Shown here: positions 52,529-61,614 of the stretch, one piece after another
How the letters are laid out: every line of letters begins with the position of its first letter
Position numbering within the stretch: the first letter of the stretch is position 1
NCBI GenBank assembly: GCA_944323165.1
Contig: CALURK010000003.1
Location: 86,768-150,767 of the forward strand
DNA: 64,000 bases
Origin: Candidatus Gastranaerophilales bacterium
GTDB lineage: Bacteria > Cyanobacteriota > Vampirovibrionia > Gastranaerophilales > Gastranaerophilaceae
Direction of reading: 5' to 3'
Made by a program: the position numbers and the translations under genes
Notes under the pieces: model-generated
What the model was told of the DNA's origin: nothing
The model's input: the letters and a program-made list of their open reading frames with translations, nothing else
Database searches by the model: none

Positions 52529-52657
52529 ATGTACGCAATGTGGCCCGGATGTTATAGTTTCAGAGATGAAATAAAGATTATGGCTCTTTGGATGAAAGAA
52601 TGGTTGGATTCTCTGATATTAAAGATTTATGAATTAGATAGAATGTTACATGGTTAA
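52529..52657 (+). CDS. Small orphan protein, 42 residues
   Basis: ATG 52529 follows GAAAGGAGTATTTAAT. The frame remains open back to an ATG at 52454, but the ribosome-binding site favours the short form: MYAMWPGCYSFRDEIKIMAL, then WMKEWLDSLILKIYELDRML. It looks like one amphipathic helix rich in Trp and Met. The leader shares TGTAACGATTTTC and AAAAGT with that of the 29-residue peptide at 20758. A terminator follows. Confidence 0.5.
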   Translation: MYAMWPGCYSFRDEIKIMALWMKEWLDSLILKIYELDRMLHG

Positions 52658-52699
52658 CGTTCTTGAATATAATTTCTCTCTTTCTCTCGTAAAAATTTT

Positions 52700-52730
52700 A
52701 GCTTGCAGTGTAGATTGCAAGCTTTTGTTT
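52700..52730 (+). terminator. Terminator after the 42-residue gene
   Basis: AGCTTGCA (52700-52707) and TGCAAGCT (52716-52723), then TTTGTTTTG. Confidence 0.85.
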
Positions 52731-52820
52731 TGTGTAAATAAATGCTTATAAAAATCTTTACTTTTATTTTTGATTTTGCTAAAATCTTGTTAAGACTTGG
52801 GGGCGAGAGCCTTTTAAATA

Positions 52821-54731
52821 ATGAAGCGAGTATTATTTTTTATAACACTATTTATAATGTTTTTGTTACAGAGTTTTGCATGTGTAAATGCAGAGCCCTC
52901 AAAAGTTATGTCTATGCATTATGACGATTCGTCTTCTGTAGTGTTTTTAAATATCGTTGAATCGTCTGAGGGTTTGCAGAAGAACTTAAAGTTTTCAAAG
53001 CTTGAAAATCCAAATAGGATATATTTTGATATTGAAAACGCAGTTTTGATTGGAGAAAAGCAGCAACTTGTTTTTGACAAATCGCAAATTAAGGAAATCA
53101 GATTATCTCAATTTACTACTGATCCTGATGTTGTTCGAGGTGTGATTACTTTTGAAGAGGGGTTTGATACTTCCAAGATAAAATTGTTGAACATAAATGG
53201 AAATATTCTTATCAAATGCTCTGTAATCTCTTTGAAGAATGATTATTTTAATCCTGTATATGATGAAACTTCTCAGAATTTGCCTTATTCAAGCGTTGTT
53301 GTGAATTCTCAAGTTGTACAAAAGGTAGCTATTCCTCAAACTTCAAATATAAAAGCTCCTAATAGTGTAGTTGCAGATATACAAAAGGCTTTTGAAAATT
53401 CGATATTAAGCAATTCGGACGGGAAATCCTATGATTCGGTTGTATCAGTCGATTTATCATCAGATTTGAAGTTAAGGACTAAGTACTTTATAAATGGTTA
53501 TTACATCAAAAATGGCGGTTTATTGGTAAACGGTTCCGGACAAATTACGGCATCAAAGATGTTTTATTTGGATAATCCTAAACGCGTTGCAATTGATTTA
53601 GCCAATTCTTTTGTAGATAAAAATATTAGAAACAAGGAAATAAAAATTTGTCCTGACGGTTCATGTAAGGATGTTGCAAAGATAGGTCAGTTTGAGTATA
53701 ACAAGGCGAGAGTTGTTGTTACAAGTGAACATGCGGAAAAATATATTCCTGTCTTTTCTGCGGATTCTCAATCTATGTTTTTTATAAATGCGGATAAGCT
53801 GAAGCATACGGAATTATCAAGTAGTGTTTCAAATTTAGCTAAGGCTTATGTAAGAAAAATTGATAATAAAACAAATGAACTTATACTATCTTTTACAGAG
53901 CCAGTTGTCCATTCCATATTGAGAAATGACAACTCTTTGAATATGTATTTATTCAATGTGAAAAGCTACAATGAGATGGATTTAATTAAGACATTACAGA
54001 ATAGCTATTATAAAGATTTAACATTGTCATTATTGCCTCAGGTCGGTATAAGGGCGACAATGAAAATTAATAAAGATGATGTTGTAAAGATAGATCAAAG
54101 TATTGACGGTAAAGCTATAAGATTAACGATTAAAAAAGGTGCCGAGCCTGTTCAAACATCTACCACACCAGTCATAACGGCTAAAAAAACAAAAATAAAG
54201 GGCAAAGTCGTTTTAGATGCAGGTCATGGTGGAAGTGACTACGGTGCTATAAGAGAAGGTATTAATGAAAAAGATATAACATTAGATATTACTCAAAGAG
54301 TGGCATCTATTCTGAAATCCAAAGGTTATAAAGTTGCACTAACAAGGTCTGATGACACTTACGTGTCGTTGCAGGACAGAGTTGATTTCTCTGAAAAAGA
54401 AACTCCTGAAATTTTTGTAAGTATTCACGTAAATTCTGCTGTAGCAACAGAACCAAAAGGTATTGAAACTCATTATTACCATGATTACAGCAAAGAGTTG
54501 GCGAATGTAGTTCATACACATTTAATGAAAGCGATTGATACAAAGGACAGAGGCTTGGTTAAGTCGAAGTTTTATGTTATAAATCATACAACGGTACCTG
54601 CAATTTTAGTCGAAACAGGATTTATATCAAATGCAGAGGAACGTTCAGAACTGGTAACTGATACGAGAAAGCAAAAGACAGCAAAAGCAATAGCTGAGGG
54701 TATAATTGAGTACATCAAATCACAAAAATAA
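52821..54731 (+). CDS. AMIN-domain N-acetylmuramoyl-L-alanine amidase
   Basis: A 636-residue exported wall hydrolase. A signal peptide (MKRVLFFITLFIMFLLQSFA) is followed by AMIN-like regions (LKFSKLENPNRIYFDIENAV; MFYLDNPKRVAIDLANSFVD) that target septal peptidoglycan. The C-terminal Amidase_3 domain begins near residue 455: VVLDAGHGGSDYGAIREG (zinc His and Glu), VSIHVNSA (zinc His) and AILVETGFISN (catalytic Glu). It cleaves the stem peptide from MurNAc in daughter-cell separation. It overlaps murI by 26 bases. Confidence 0.93.
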   Translation: MKRVLFFITLFIMFLLQSFACVNAEPSKVMSMHYDDSSSVVFLNIVESSEGLQKNLKFSKLENPNRIYFDIENAVLIGEKQQLVFDKSQIKEIRLSQFTTDPDVVRGVITFEEGFDTSKIKLLNINGNILIKCSVISLKNDYFNPVYDETSQNLPYSSVVVNSQVVQKVAIPQTSNIKAPNSVVADIQKAFENSILSNSDGKSYDSVVSVDLSSDLKLRTKYFINGYYIKNGGLLVNGSGQITASKMFYLDNPKRVAIDLANSFVDKNIRNKEIKICPDGSCKDVAKIGQFEYNKARVVVTSEHAEKYIPVFSADSQSMFFINADKLKHTELSSSVSNLAKAYVRKIDNKTNELILSFTEPVVHSILRNDNSLNMYLFNVKSYNEMDLIKTLQNSYYKDLTLSLLPQVGIRATMKINKDDVVKIDQSIDGKAIRLTIKKGAEPVQTSTTPVITAKKTKIKGKVVLDAGHGGSDYGAIREGINEKDITLDITQRVASILKSKGYKVALTRSDDTYVSLQDRVDFSEKETPEIFVSIHVNSAVATEPKGIETHYYHDYSKELANVVHTHLMKAIDTKDRGLVKSKFYVINHTTVPAILVETGFISNAEERSELVTDTRKQKTAKAIAEGIIEYIKSQK

Positions 54732-55521
54732 TAAGCCAATAGGTTTCTTTGACTCAGGAGTCGGTGGACTCTCTGTTTATGCACGGTTTAAGAAGGTTTT
54801 ACCTTGTGAAGATACTTTGTACTTCGGTGATTTGGCAAATATGCCCTACGGGAACAAAACACAAGATGAGTTAATAGGATTTGCAAGAAAAATTCTTGAT
54901 TTCTACAAATCAAAAGATGTTAAAGCAGTTGTAATAGCCTGCAACACATCCTCCGCTCAGGCTTATGATGCAGTCAAAGACGATTACGATTTTAAAATAT
55001 ATCCGATAATTCAGTCTTGTGCAAAAGTAATTGCATCAATGAATTATAATCGTATAGGAGTTTTTGCGACAGAAGCTACTGTAAAATCGGGTGTGTATAC
55101 TAAAGAATTAAAAAAATATAATGGTGGCGTACTAGTAAAAGAAATTCCTTGTCCAAATTGGGTTCCGATAGTAGAAAACAGCAAATATAATGATAATTTT
55201 GCGATAGCGGATGTGAAATTACAGGTAGAAAAAATGATGAAATTTTCTCCTGAAAAAGTAATTCTTGGATGTACTCACTATCCATATTTGCTTTCTGTGA
55301 TCAAAAAATTTGCTCCGGAAGATTTATTTATCGATCCTGCAGAGATTTTTGTAGATTATATAAAATCTGATTTAGAAAAAAATAATCTGTTAAATTTAAT
55401 AGGCGGAAGTGAAAGTTTTTACGTAAGCGCAAATCCTGAAAGCTTTCAGGAGCATTCAAAAATATTTTATAACGTAGAAAACCTTCCTGAAGTTGTATTC
55501 CCTCAAGCCGTTATGCTCTAG
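54706..55521 (+). CDS. murI: Glutamate racemase
   Basis: A 271-residue MurI supplying D-glutamate for peptidoglycan. GFFDSGVGGLSVYARF, YFGDLANMPYGNKTQ, VVIACNTSSAQAYD (first catalytic Cys) and VILGCTHYPYL (second catalytic Cys) are intact. The start is TTG 54706 inside the amidase gene, with GAGGG upstream. This couples a wall-precursor enzyme with a wall hydrolase. It ends in an 11-base convergent overlap with tsaD. Confidence 0.95.
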   Translation: MSTSNHKNNKPIGFFDSGVGGLSVYARFKKVLPCEDTLYFGDLANMPYGNKTQDELIGFARKILDFYKSKDVKAVVIACNTSSAQAYDAVKDDYDFKIYPIIQSCAKVIASMNYNRIGVFATEATVKSGVYTKELKKYNGGVLVKEIPCPNWVPIVENSKYNDNFAIADVKLQVEKMMKFSPEKVILGCTHYPYLLSVIKKFAPEDLFIDPAEIFVDYIKSDLEKNNLLNLIGGSESFYVSANPESFQEHSKIFYNVENLPEVVFPQAVML

Positions 55522-56539
55522 AGAAAACTTCTACATTAACGTCATCAAATGTGTTTTCAAAGAAGTACGCAGAAGATGCTACCATAGAGGCATTGTCGGT
55601 ACAATATTTCATTATAGGAGCGTAAACTTCAAAACCTTCATTTTTTAGATTAAAAATCTTCTTCCTGATTTCAGAGTTAGCAGCAACCCCGCCAGCTAAG
55701 ACAACTTGCTTATATCCTGTTTCAAGCAGTGCGTTTCTGACTTTTTTAAATAAAGTTGATGAAACGCATTCCTGAAAACTAGCACAGATGTCCTTAACAG
55801 GCATTTCTTTCCCGTCAAAACTTTTAACAAGTCTTAGAACAGCAGTTTTTAAACCGCTAAAGCTGAAATCGTATCCGCCAACCTTAGCTTCTGGAAGTTT
55901 AAACGCGTGTGGGTTTCCTTCTTGTGCAAGTTTATCCAGCTTCGGTCCGCCAGGGTAAGGAAGCCCTATAAGTCTTGCAACTTTATCATAAGCTTCTCCT
56001 ACTGCATCATCAATAGTTTCACCCATAATTTCCATTTCAGAATAAGAACTTACTTTGATAATCTGCGTATGCCCGCCGCTTACTAGCAACGCTATGAAAG
56101 GCGGTTCAAGATTAGTATCTATAAAATTAGCCGCAAGATGGGCATTAAGGTGATTTACACCAATAAAAGGCTTGTCATAAACCAAAGAAAGAGTTTTTGC
56201 AGCATTCATTCCAACCAAAAGACATCCTACAAGACCGGGACCGATAGTGGATGCGAATGCGGAAATCTCATTACCGCTAACACCGGCTTGTTTAAGAGCT
56301 TCTTCTATAACAACATTGATAGCTTCCAAGTGCTCTCTTGCTGCAATTTCAGGTATAACACCTCCGTATTGTTCGTGGATTTTTATTTGTGAAGCAACAA
56401 CATTTGCAATCACTTCTCTTCCGCCTTTAACAATAGCGCAGGCTGTTTCATCACAACTGGATTCTATTCCCATAATAAGGGAATTCTCATTGATTGTAAC
56501 AGGTTTGTTACTGAATAATGTATTTTTAATTTTGTTCAT
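55511..56539 (-). CDS. tsaD: tRNA N6-threonylcarbamoyladenosine transferase TsaD
   Basis: A 342-residue ASKHA-fold enzyme transferring the threonylcarbamoyl group to A37 of ANN-decoding tRNAs. LIMGIESSCDETACAIV, GGVIPEIAAREHLE (metal His), the second metal-binding His in VNHLNAHLAANF, LLVSGGHTQII and VLAGGVAANSEIRKKI are all present. The 20-odd residues before the ESSCDE motif are longer than usual. It is alone on this strand, facing the repeat array upstream. Confidence 0.96.
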   Translation of the reverse strand: MNKIKNTLFSNKPVTINENSLIMGIESSCDETACAIVKGGREVIANVVASQIKIHEQYGGVIPEIAAREHLEAINVVIEEALKQAGVSGNEISAFASTIGPGLVGCLLVGMNAAKTLSLVYDKPFIGVNHLNAHLAANFIDTNLEPPFIALLVSGGHTQIIKVSSYSEMEIMGETIDDAVGEAYDKVARLIGLPYPGGPKLDKLAQEGNPHAFKLPEAKVGGYDFSFSGLKTAVLRLVKSFDGKEMPVKDICASFQECVSSTLFKKVRNALLETGYKQVVLAGGVAANSEIRKKIFNLKNEGFEVYAPIMKYCTDNASMVASSAYFFENTFDDVNVEVFSRA

Positions 56540-56590
56540 AGTAGCATTATACTATAAAAATAATCGGAAAAGATGTTTATTGGATAAGTT

Positions 56591-56964
56591 GTTTGTTCCA
56601 GAGGAGTACCTGGAGTGACAGAATCGGTTAGTAGTTAAAGGAATGTACTCCGACCAAAGGTTATAGACAAGATAAAAAAGAATAAGTAGTTTGTTCCAGA
56701 GGAGTACCTGGAGTGACAGAATCGGTTAGTAGTTAAAGGAATGTACTCCGACCAAAGGTTATAGACAAGATAAAAAAGAATAAGTAGTTTGTTCCAGAGG
56801 AGTACCTGGAGTGACAGAATCGGTTAGTAGTTAAAGGAATGTACTCCGACCAAAGGTTATAGACAAGATAAAAAAGAATAAGTAGTTTGTTCCAGAGGAG
56901 TACCTGGAGTGATAAAATCAGTTAGTAGTTAAAAGAAATGTACTCCGACCAAAGGTTATAAAAA
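56591..56964 (+). repeat. 98-bp tandem repeat array upstream of obgE
   Basis: Copies begin with GTTTGTTCCAGAGGAGTACC at 56591, 56689, 56787 and 56885, an exact period of 98. The first three are practically identical; the fourth is diverged and truncated to about 80 bases, running into the obgE ribosome-binding region (AAAGGTTAT). Each unit can fold as GGAGTAC with GTACTCC, or alternatively TCCAG with CTGGA. No open frame longer than seven codons exists inside. It may be a regulatory leader amplified from the obgE 5' region. Confidence 0.92.
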
Positions 56965-58248
56965 ATGAAATTTTTAGATAAAGCAAAAATAAGAGTAATA
57001 TCAGGCCATGGCGGAAATGGTATGGTCGCTTGGCGTCGTGAAAAATATGTGGATAAAGGCGGTCCTGCAGGTGGTGATGGCGGTCGCGGAGGCGATATAT
57101 ATTTCGTTGCAGATGAAAATATGTCTACTCTGTTGGATTTCAAAATAAAATCAGTTTTCAAAGCTCCTTCAGGAGAGAATGGCGGAATAAAGGGAATGCA
57201 CGGAGCTTGTGCAAAGGATTTGTATATAAAAGTTCCTTTGGGAACAGTTGTAAGAGATGTAAAAAGCGGAAAGCTTATTGCGGATTTAACAGAAAATGAA
57301 CAGCAAGTCTTGATTGCAAAAGGCGGACGCGGCGGAAGAGGTAATGCTCGTTTTGCAACTGCTCAAAAAAGAGCACCGCAGTTTTGTGAGCCTGGAGAAC
57401 CCGGAATAGAAAGAGTTTTGGAATTAGAACTTAAACTTATTGCAGATGTCGGGTTGTTGGGAATGCCAAATGCAGGTAAGTCGACTTTTATAAGTTCTGT
57501 AAGCTCTGCCAGACCTAAAATTGCTGATTATCCTTTTACAACATTAGTTCCTCATCTTGGGGTAGTAAAAAAAGATGATGGCGGATCTTATGTTATCGCA
57601 GATATCCCGGGACTAATTGAAGGTGCTTCAGAAGGTGTCGGTTTAGGTCATGAGTTTTTAAGACACGTTGAAAGGTGTAGATTTTTAATACATGTTGTAG
57701 ATCTTACCGCTCAAAATCCTGTTGAAAACTACAAAATAATTAATAATGAATTAAAAAAACATTCGGAAGGTTTGGCTAACTTATACCAGATTGTTGTTTT
57801 GAACAAAATTGATGCAATTTTGCAAGAAGATTTGAATAGTTATAAAGAGGAATTTGGAAAATTAGCAAAGGATGTTTTTTGTATTTCAGCCGTAACAAAA
57901 GAGGGTATTGAGGATTTATTGCATTTTGTTTCTGCAAAAGTTGACGAGATTCCAAAACCTGAATTTGATTTGGATATAGAAGAGGATTTGGATGCTTATG
58001 ATAATGATGACAGTGCTTTTGAAGTTACAAAGTTAGATAAAGAAACATATCTTATATCCGGCGGAAAAATAAACAGGCTTGCAAAAGTAACTGATGCCAG
58101 AAATACGGAACAAGTTGTAAGACTTCAAAATATCCTGAAAAGTATGGGTGTTTTTGAAAAACTCCACAATTATGGACTGAAAAATGGTGATACTGTTATA
58201 TTAGGTCACTTAGAGCTTGCCTATTATGATGATGAAATTTGGGGCTAG
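56965..58248 (+). CDS. obgE: GTPase ObgE/CgtA
   Basis: A 427-residue Obg GTPase acting in 50S assembly and the stringent response. The Gly-rich Obg fold is plain (ISGHGGNGMVAWRREKYVDK; GGPAGGDGGRGGDIYFVAD; AKGGRGGRGNARFATAQ). The G domain has GLLGMPNAGKSTFIS (G1), ADYPFTTLVPHLGVV, DIPGLIEGASEGVGLGHEFL (G3) and VLNKID (G4). The C-terminal OCT domain ends NGDTVILGHLELAYYDDEI. It heads an operon with tadA and a TIGR02757 gene. Confidence 0.97.
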   Translation: MKFLDKAKIRVISGHGGNGMVAWRREKYVDKGGPAGGDGGRGGDIYFVADENMSTLLDFKIKSVFKAPSGENGGIKGMHGACAKDLYIKVPLGTVVRDVKSGKLIADLTENEQQVLIAKGGRGGRGNARFATAQKRAPQFCEPGEPGIERVLELELKLIADVGLLGMPNAGKSTFISSVSSARPKIADYPFTTLVPHLGVVKKDDGGSYVIADIPGLIEGASEGVGLGHEFLRHVERCRFLIHVVDLTAQNPVENYKIINNELKKHSEGLANLYQIVVLNKIDAILQEDLNSYKEEFGKLAKDVFCISAVTKEGIEDLLHFVSAKVDEIPKPEFDLDIEEDLDAYDNDDSAFEVTKLDKETYLISGGKINRLAKVTDARNTEQVVRLQNILKSMGVFEKLHNYGLKNGDTVILGHLELAYYDDEIWG

Positions 58249-58290
58249 GATTAAGCTAGGGGTAAGTGTGCTTTCATTGGGAGTAAACAA

Positions 58291-58713
58291 ATGCAAAATG
58301 CTATTGAAGAAGCCTTAAATTGCAAAGAAGATGTTCCAATAGGTTGTGTAATAAAAAAGGACGGAAAAATTATAGCCCGCGCTCATAATAAGCGCGAAGA
58401 GGATAATGACGTTACAGCACATGCGGAGATATTAGCAATACAGGAAGCCCAAAAAGCTTTAAAAACCTCTCGCCTTAATGACTGTGAAATGTATGTGACT
58501 TTAGAGCCTTGTCCTATGTGCAGCTGGGCAATATTAAAATCGGGAATTAAAACTATATATTTTGGTGCGTATAATCCTGATTACGGCGTTTTTATTTCTA
58601 ATCCCAATTGTATTCCTCCAAAATACTTACCATTAGCAATAAAAGTTTATGGTGGAATAGAAGAAGAAAAATGTGGTAAAATACTAGAAGATTTTTTTAA
58701 GAAATTAAGATGA
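58291..58713 (+). CDS. tadA: tRNA-specific adenosine deaminase-type nucleoside deaminase
   Basis: A 140-residue zinc deaminase: VPIGCVIKKDGKIIARAHNK, VTAHAEILAIQEA (zinc His and catalytic Glu) and TLEPCPMCSWAILKSGI (zinc cysteines). TadA converts A34 of tRNA-Arg to inosine. The region after the second motif (NPDYGVFISNPNCIPPK) departs from typical TadA, so guanine or cytosine deaminase activity is possible. The ATG has only a weak ribosome-binding site. It overlaps the next gene by 4 bases. Confidence 0.87.
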   Translation: MQNAIEEALNCKEDVPIGCVIKKDGKIIARAHNKREEDNDVTAHAEILAIQEAQKALKTSRLNDCEMYVTLEPCPMCSWAILKSGIKTIYFGAYNPDYGVFISNPNCIPPKYLPLAIKVYGGIEEEKCGKILEDFFKKLR

Positions 58714-59465
58714 TAACAAAAGAAGAATTAGATAAGTTAGCAGAGAAATATGAAACAAAGGATTTTATAAAGGATGATCCTGTTCAATTTGCCCACAGGG
58801 GAAACTCAAAGCAAGATATCGAATTGTACGGATTCATCTCATCTCTTTTTGCTTACGGAAATAGGATATTATTTATTAAAAAGCTTGATGATATTTTTTG
58901 TAGAGCAGGCAATGATATAAGAAATTATATTGAAAATGGTGATTTTTCAAATTTGAAAGGCGTGGAATATCGATTTTCCAAAGAAAATGATATAGTTCCT
59001 ATTTTCGAGATATTATCCAAACTTTATAAAGAATCTCAAGGTTTGGAAGAGTTGTTTGAGTATGGATTTAATTCAGATAATTTTTTGCAAACGGTTGTCG
59101 ATTATTTTTATTCACAAGCTCCCAAAACAGTCGGTCAAGGTTTTTATCATATGATTCCAAACCCTAAAAATGGCGGTGCAATGAAGCGTATGAATATGTT
59201 TCTGAGGTGGATGGTAAGAAAATCTGATGTTGATTTGGGTATTTGGAAATTTATGAAACCTAAGGAACTACTTATTCCTTTAGATGTTCATGTCGGAAGA
59301 ATATCAAGGTTAATGGGACTTCTGGATAGAAAAAGCAATGATCTTAAGGCCGTAATAGAGCTAACAAACAAGCTAAAAGAGTTTTGTCCTGAGGATCCTA
59401 TAAAATATGATTTTGCAATGTTTGCTTTTGGTGTAGAATTAAATAGGATAAAAGTAGGAGTTTAA
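58710..59465 (+). CDS. TIGR02757-family protein
   Basis: A 251-residue conserved bacterial protein with the family layout: DDPVQFAHRGNSKQDIELYG, FISSLFAYGNR, MNMFLRWMVRKSDVDLGIW and LIPLDVHVGRISRLMGLL. Function is unproven; the helical C-terminal half with PLDVHVGR recalls HhH-type DNA glycosylase folds. The 4-base overlap with tadA indicates a translational unit with it. Confidence 0.85.
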   Translation: MITKEELDKLAEKYETKDFIKDDPVQFAHRGNSKQDIELYGFISSLFAYGNRILFIKKLDDIFCRAGNDIRNYIENGDFSNLKGVEYRFSKENDIVPIFEILSKLYKESQGLEELFEYGFNSDNFLQTVVDYFYSQAPKTVGQGFYHMIPNPKNGGAMKRMNMFLRWMVRKSDVDLGIWKFMKPKELLIPLDVHVGRISRLMGLLDRKSNDLKAVIELTNKLKEFCPEDPIKYDFAMFAFGVELNRIKVGV

Positions 59466-59470
59466 TTATT

Positions 59471-60178
59471 ATGAACAACAATTTCGATTTTGCTTCAAAG
59501 AAAACTATGTTAATTTTACTTTTTATATGTATGATTTTCTTCTTACTTATAATAAAAGCATTCGATTATTTACCAGATGAGCAGGATATGTCAAATAATG
59601 AAAATAACGAAGAGCTTGTATATCCAAATCATGAAGTCAAAACTGAAAATATTAATAAAACTGAGGAGCAGGTCGATAGTTCAAAGGACGATGATTCAGA
59701 TAATGAAATTTCCGAACGGGATGAAGCTCTAAAAGTAGAGCAGAAAAACACTAATGAAGAGTTGAAGGATGTTCAAGCTTCTTCAAAAGTGCGCACTCCT
59801 GAACCTACAGAAGCGCTTATACCTATTGAGGAAGGGGTAAGTGATCTAAATTCTTCAAAAATTCAGGAAAACACTCCTCCGAATATAGAAGATTCTGCAA
59901 GACAAAGTTTTGAAAAGGCAGTGAGCTTGAAACAAAATGGAGAATATGACGCTGCTTTAGAAGTTTATCGCTCTATTTTAGCAAACGATTCTAACAAAAA
60001 ATATAGTGCACAGTGTTATGAAGATATGGCGAATATTTTTGCTATCCAAAAAAGATTTGGTTCAGCATTAGTCTATGCGCAAAAGGCTAATAAAATCGAG
60101 AAAACGCCTTCTAGAGAAAGATTAATCCAGACACTGCTCCAAAAAACAGGAATGCAAACCGGCACAAGAAGTAATTAG
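59471..60178 (+). CDS. Membrane-anchored TPR protein
   Basis: A 235-residue protein with an N-terminal anchor (TMLILLFICMIFFLLIIKAF), a long acidic disordered linker (residues 40-150) and a C-terminal TPR unit (ARQSFEKAVSLKQNGEYDAA; DMANIFAIQKRFGSALVYAQ). It probably faces the periplasm and scaffolds other envelope proteins. It begins 5 bases after the TIGR02757 gene. Confidence 0.78.
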   Translation: MNNNFDFASKKTMLILLFICMIFFLLIIKAFDYLPDEQDMSNNENNEELVYPNHEVKTENINKTEEQVDSSKDDDSDNEISERDEALKVEQKNTNEELKDVQASSKVRTPEPTEALIPIEEGVSDLNSSKIQENTPPNIEDSARQSFEKAVSLKQNGEYDAALEVYRSILANDSNKKYSAQCYEDMANIFAIQKRFGSALVYAQKANKIEKTPSRERLIQTLLQKTGMQTGTRSN

Positions 60179-60200
60179 AAAAATAGTGAAAAGGAATGAT

Positions 60201-61073
60201 ATGTTACCAGAAGTATTAGATACATCCAGGATAAGAAAACTGTTATTTTTAGGACCACGCGGTTCATATAGCGATTTTGCCAAGAATACATTTATAGATG
60301 CTTTTAAGCTTAATTGTGTAAGTACGAATTTAAAATCTATATCGAGCATAATAAAAGCCTTAAAAGATGAGAATAATGAGGATATTGTAGCTGTTATTCC
60401 AATAGAAAATTCAATAGAGGGTATAGTGAGAGAAACTTTGGATAATCTTTCTTCCCTGAAGAAAGAATGTTATAAAATTATAGCCGAAACAACAATGGGA
60501 GTATCACACGCACTCGTAGGATTTGCAAAAAATAAATCGGATATAAAGGTTGTTCGTTCTCACCCGCAAGCTTTGGCACAGTGCAAGAAATATCTGCAAG
60601 ACAATTTCCAGGATTCTCTAATAGAAGAAGCAACTTTATCTACTTCTGCTGCAATAAGGTCTTTGGTATCAGAAGAACCGGAAGTTGCAGCAATAGGCAG
60701 TATAGAGTGTGCTGAAATGTATGATGTACCTGTGCTGGAACATAATATTAATGATGAAACCAATAATCAAACAAGGTTTATTTTATTAGGAAAATTCATG
60801 TCACCTCAAACAGGTTATGATAAAACCAGTATAACATTCTCGACTGAGAACAAGGCTGGAGCTTTAAATAAGATTTTAACAATATTAGAAAATTACAATA
60901 TTAATATGTCATATATAGACTCAAGACCTTCCAAAAAGGAACTTGGAGAGTATGTGTTCTATATTGATATTGAGGGACATATTTTGGACGGAAAAGTTCA
61001 AAAAGCTTTTGATGAGATAAAAAGTTTTGTAAAAATGTTCTATGTAATAGGCTCCTATCATCCAGTAGGCTAA
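60201..61073 (+). CDS. pheA: Prephenate dehydratase with ACT domain
   Basis: A 290-residue PheA making phenylpyruvate for phenylalanine. LFLGPRGSYSDFAKNTFIDA, VIPIENSIEGIVRETLD, VRSHPQALAQCKKYL and the catalytic NQTRFILLG (Thr-Arg-Phe) are present. A C-terminal ACT domain (FSTENKAGALNKILTILENY; NMSYIDSRPSKKELGEYVFY) gives phenylalanine feedback inhibition. ATG 60201 follows AAAAGGAA; a GTG at 60186 lies on that site. No chorismate mutase domain is fused. Confidence 0.95.
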   Translation: MLPEVLDTSRIRKLLFLGPRGSYSDFAKNTFIDAFKLNCVSTNLKSISSIIKALKDENNEDIVAVIPIENSIEGIVRETLDNLSSLKKECYKIIAETTMGVSHALVGFAKNKSDIKVVRSHPQALAQCKKYLQDNFQDSLIEEATLSTSAAIRSLVSEEPEVAAIGSIECAEMYDVPVLEHNINDETNNQTRFILLGKFMSPQTGYDKTSITFSTENKAGALNKILTILENYNINMSYIDSRPSKKELGEYVFYIDIEGHILDGKVQKAFDEIKSFVKMFYVIGSYHPVG

Positions 61074-61100
61074 ATGTAAAGTATTGTAAATATCAAAATA

Positions 61101-61258
61101 TTGATTTACAGGCATGTTTATATTATACTTGACTCGTGGGCTCTTACGCGAGTAAGAATCTGAGTACACGTGCCCGGTGAGGGTGAGGTAAATTAGCCGA
61201 TTTGGTTTACAAAAAGCGAAGACCTTGCCTTACTAAGGAGCAAAATAGTAAAGGAAGA
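61101..61258 (+). promoter_or_regulatory. rpsO promoter and structured leader
   Basis: TTGATT (61101-61106), 17 bases, TATACT (61124-61129). The leader then holds GGGC/GCCC (61138-61141 with 61172-61175) enclosing CTTAC-GCGA-GTAAG (61143-61156), a GNRA-capped hairpin. CCTT...AAGG (61222-61238) overlaps a possible AAGGAG site. bS15 represses its own message through leader folds in several phyla; the same is inferred here. Confidence 0.6.
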
Positions 61259-61262
61259 AAAA

Positions 61263-61526
61263 ATGAATTTAAAGAACAAACAAGAAATTATCGAAAAGTT
61301 TGGTGCTAATGCAAAAGATACTGGATCTGCAGAAGTACAAATCGCTATGTTAACAAAGAAGATTTCAGAACTTACTGAACACATGAAATCAAATAAAAAA
61401 GACTTTGCAACAAAACGCGGTCTTTTGATGATGGTTGGTAAGAGAAAAAGACTTCTTTCATTCTTGAAAGAAAAGAACCTTGAAGGGTACAGAAGCCTTG
61501 TTAAAGAACTTGGTATCAGAGGTTAA
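61263..61526 (+). CDS. rpsO: Ribosomal protein bS15
   Basis: An 87-residue bS15, a primary 16S rRNA-binding protein. [20 protein letters not shown], then [20 protein letters not shown] and [14 protein letters not shown] are canonical, and the helix containing rRNA contacts is intact. AAAGGAAG precedes the ATG. It is a single-gene unit with its own promoter, leader and terminator, separated from pnp. Confidence 0.97.
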   Translation: MNLKNKQEIIEKFGANAKDTGSAEVQIAMLTKKISELTEHMKSNKKDFATKRGLLMMVGKRKRLLSFLKEKNLEGYRSLVKELGIRG

Positions 61527-61542
61527 TCGAGTATTTATCAGT

Positions 61543-61574
61543 AAAAAGCTTGTCTTGTGGCAAGCTTTTTTTTT
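61543..61574 (+). terminator. rpsO terminator
   Basis: AAAAAGCTTG (61543-61552) and CAAGCTTTTT (61561-61570) with further T. Confidence 0.9.
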
Positions 61575-61580
61575 ATTGCA

Positions 61581-61603
61581 AAAAAAAAAGCCCTATATGG
61601 GCT
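61581..61603 (-). terminator. Terminator of the coiled-coil orphan operon
   Basis: On the minus strand AGCCC (61603-61599), ATATA, GGGCT (61593-61589) and then nine T. Same stem type (AGCCC...GGGCT) as the terminator at 19900. Confidence 0.82.
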
Positions 61604-61614
61604 GGAATTTTTAA

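Noticed and set aside
56660..56955. Seven-codon frame (MYSDQRL) present in the repeat units
   Set aside because: The AAAGGA before it touches the ATG, leaving no room for initiation, and the fourth copy changes the frame end.
56591..56964. CRISPR array
   Set aside because: The whole 98-base period is repeated without unique spacers, and no cas gene is in the window.
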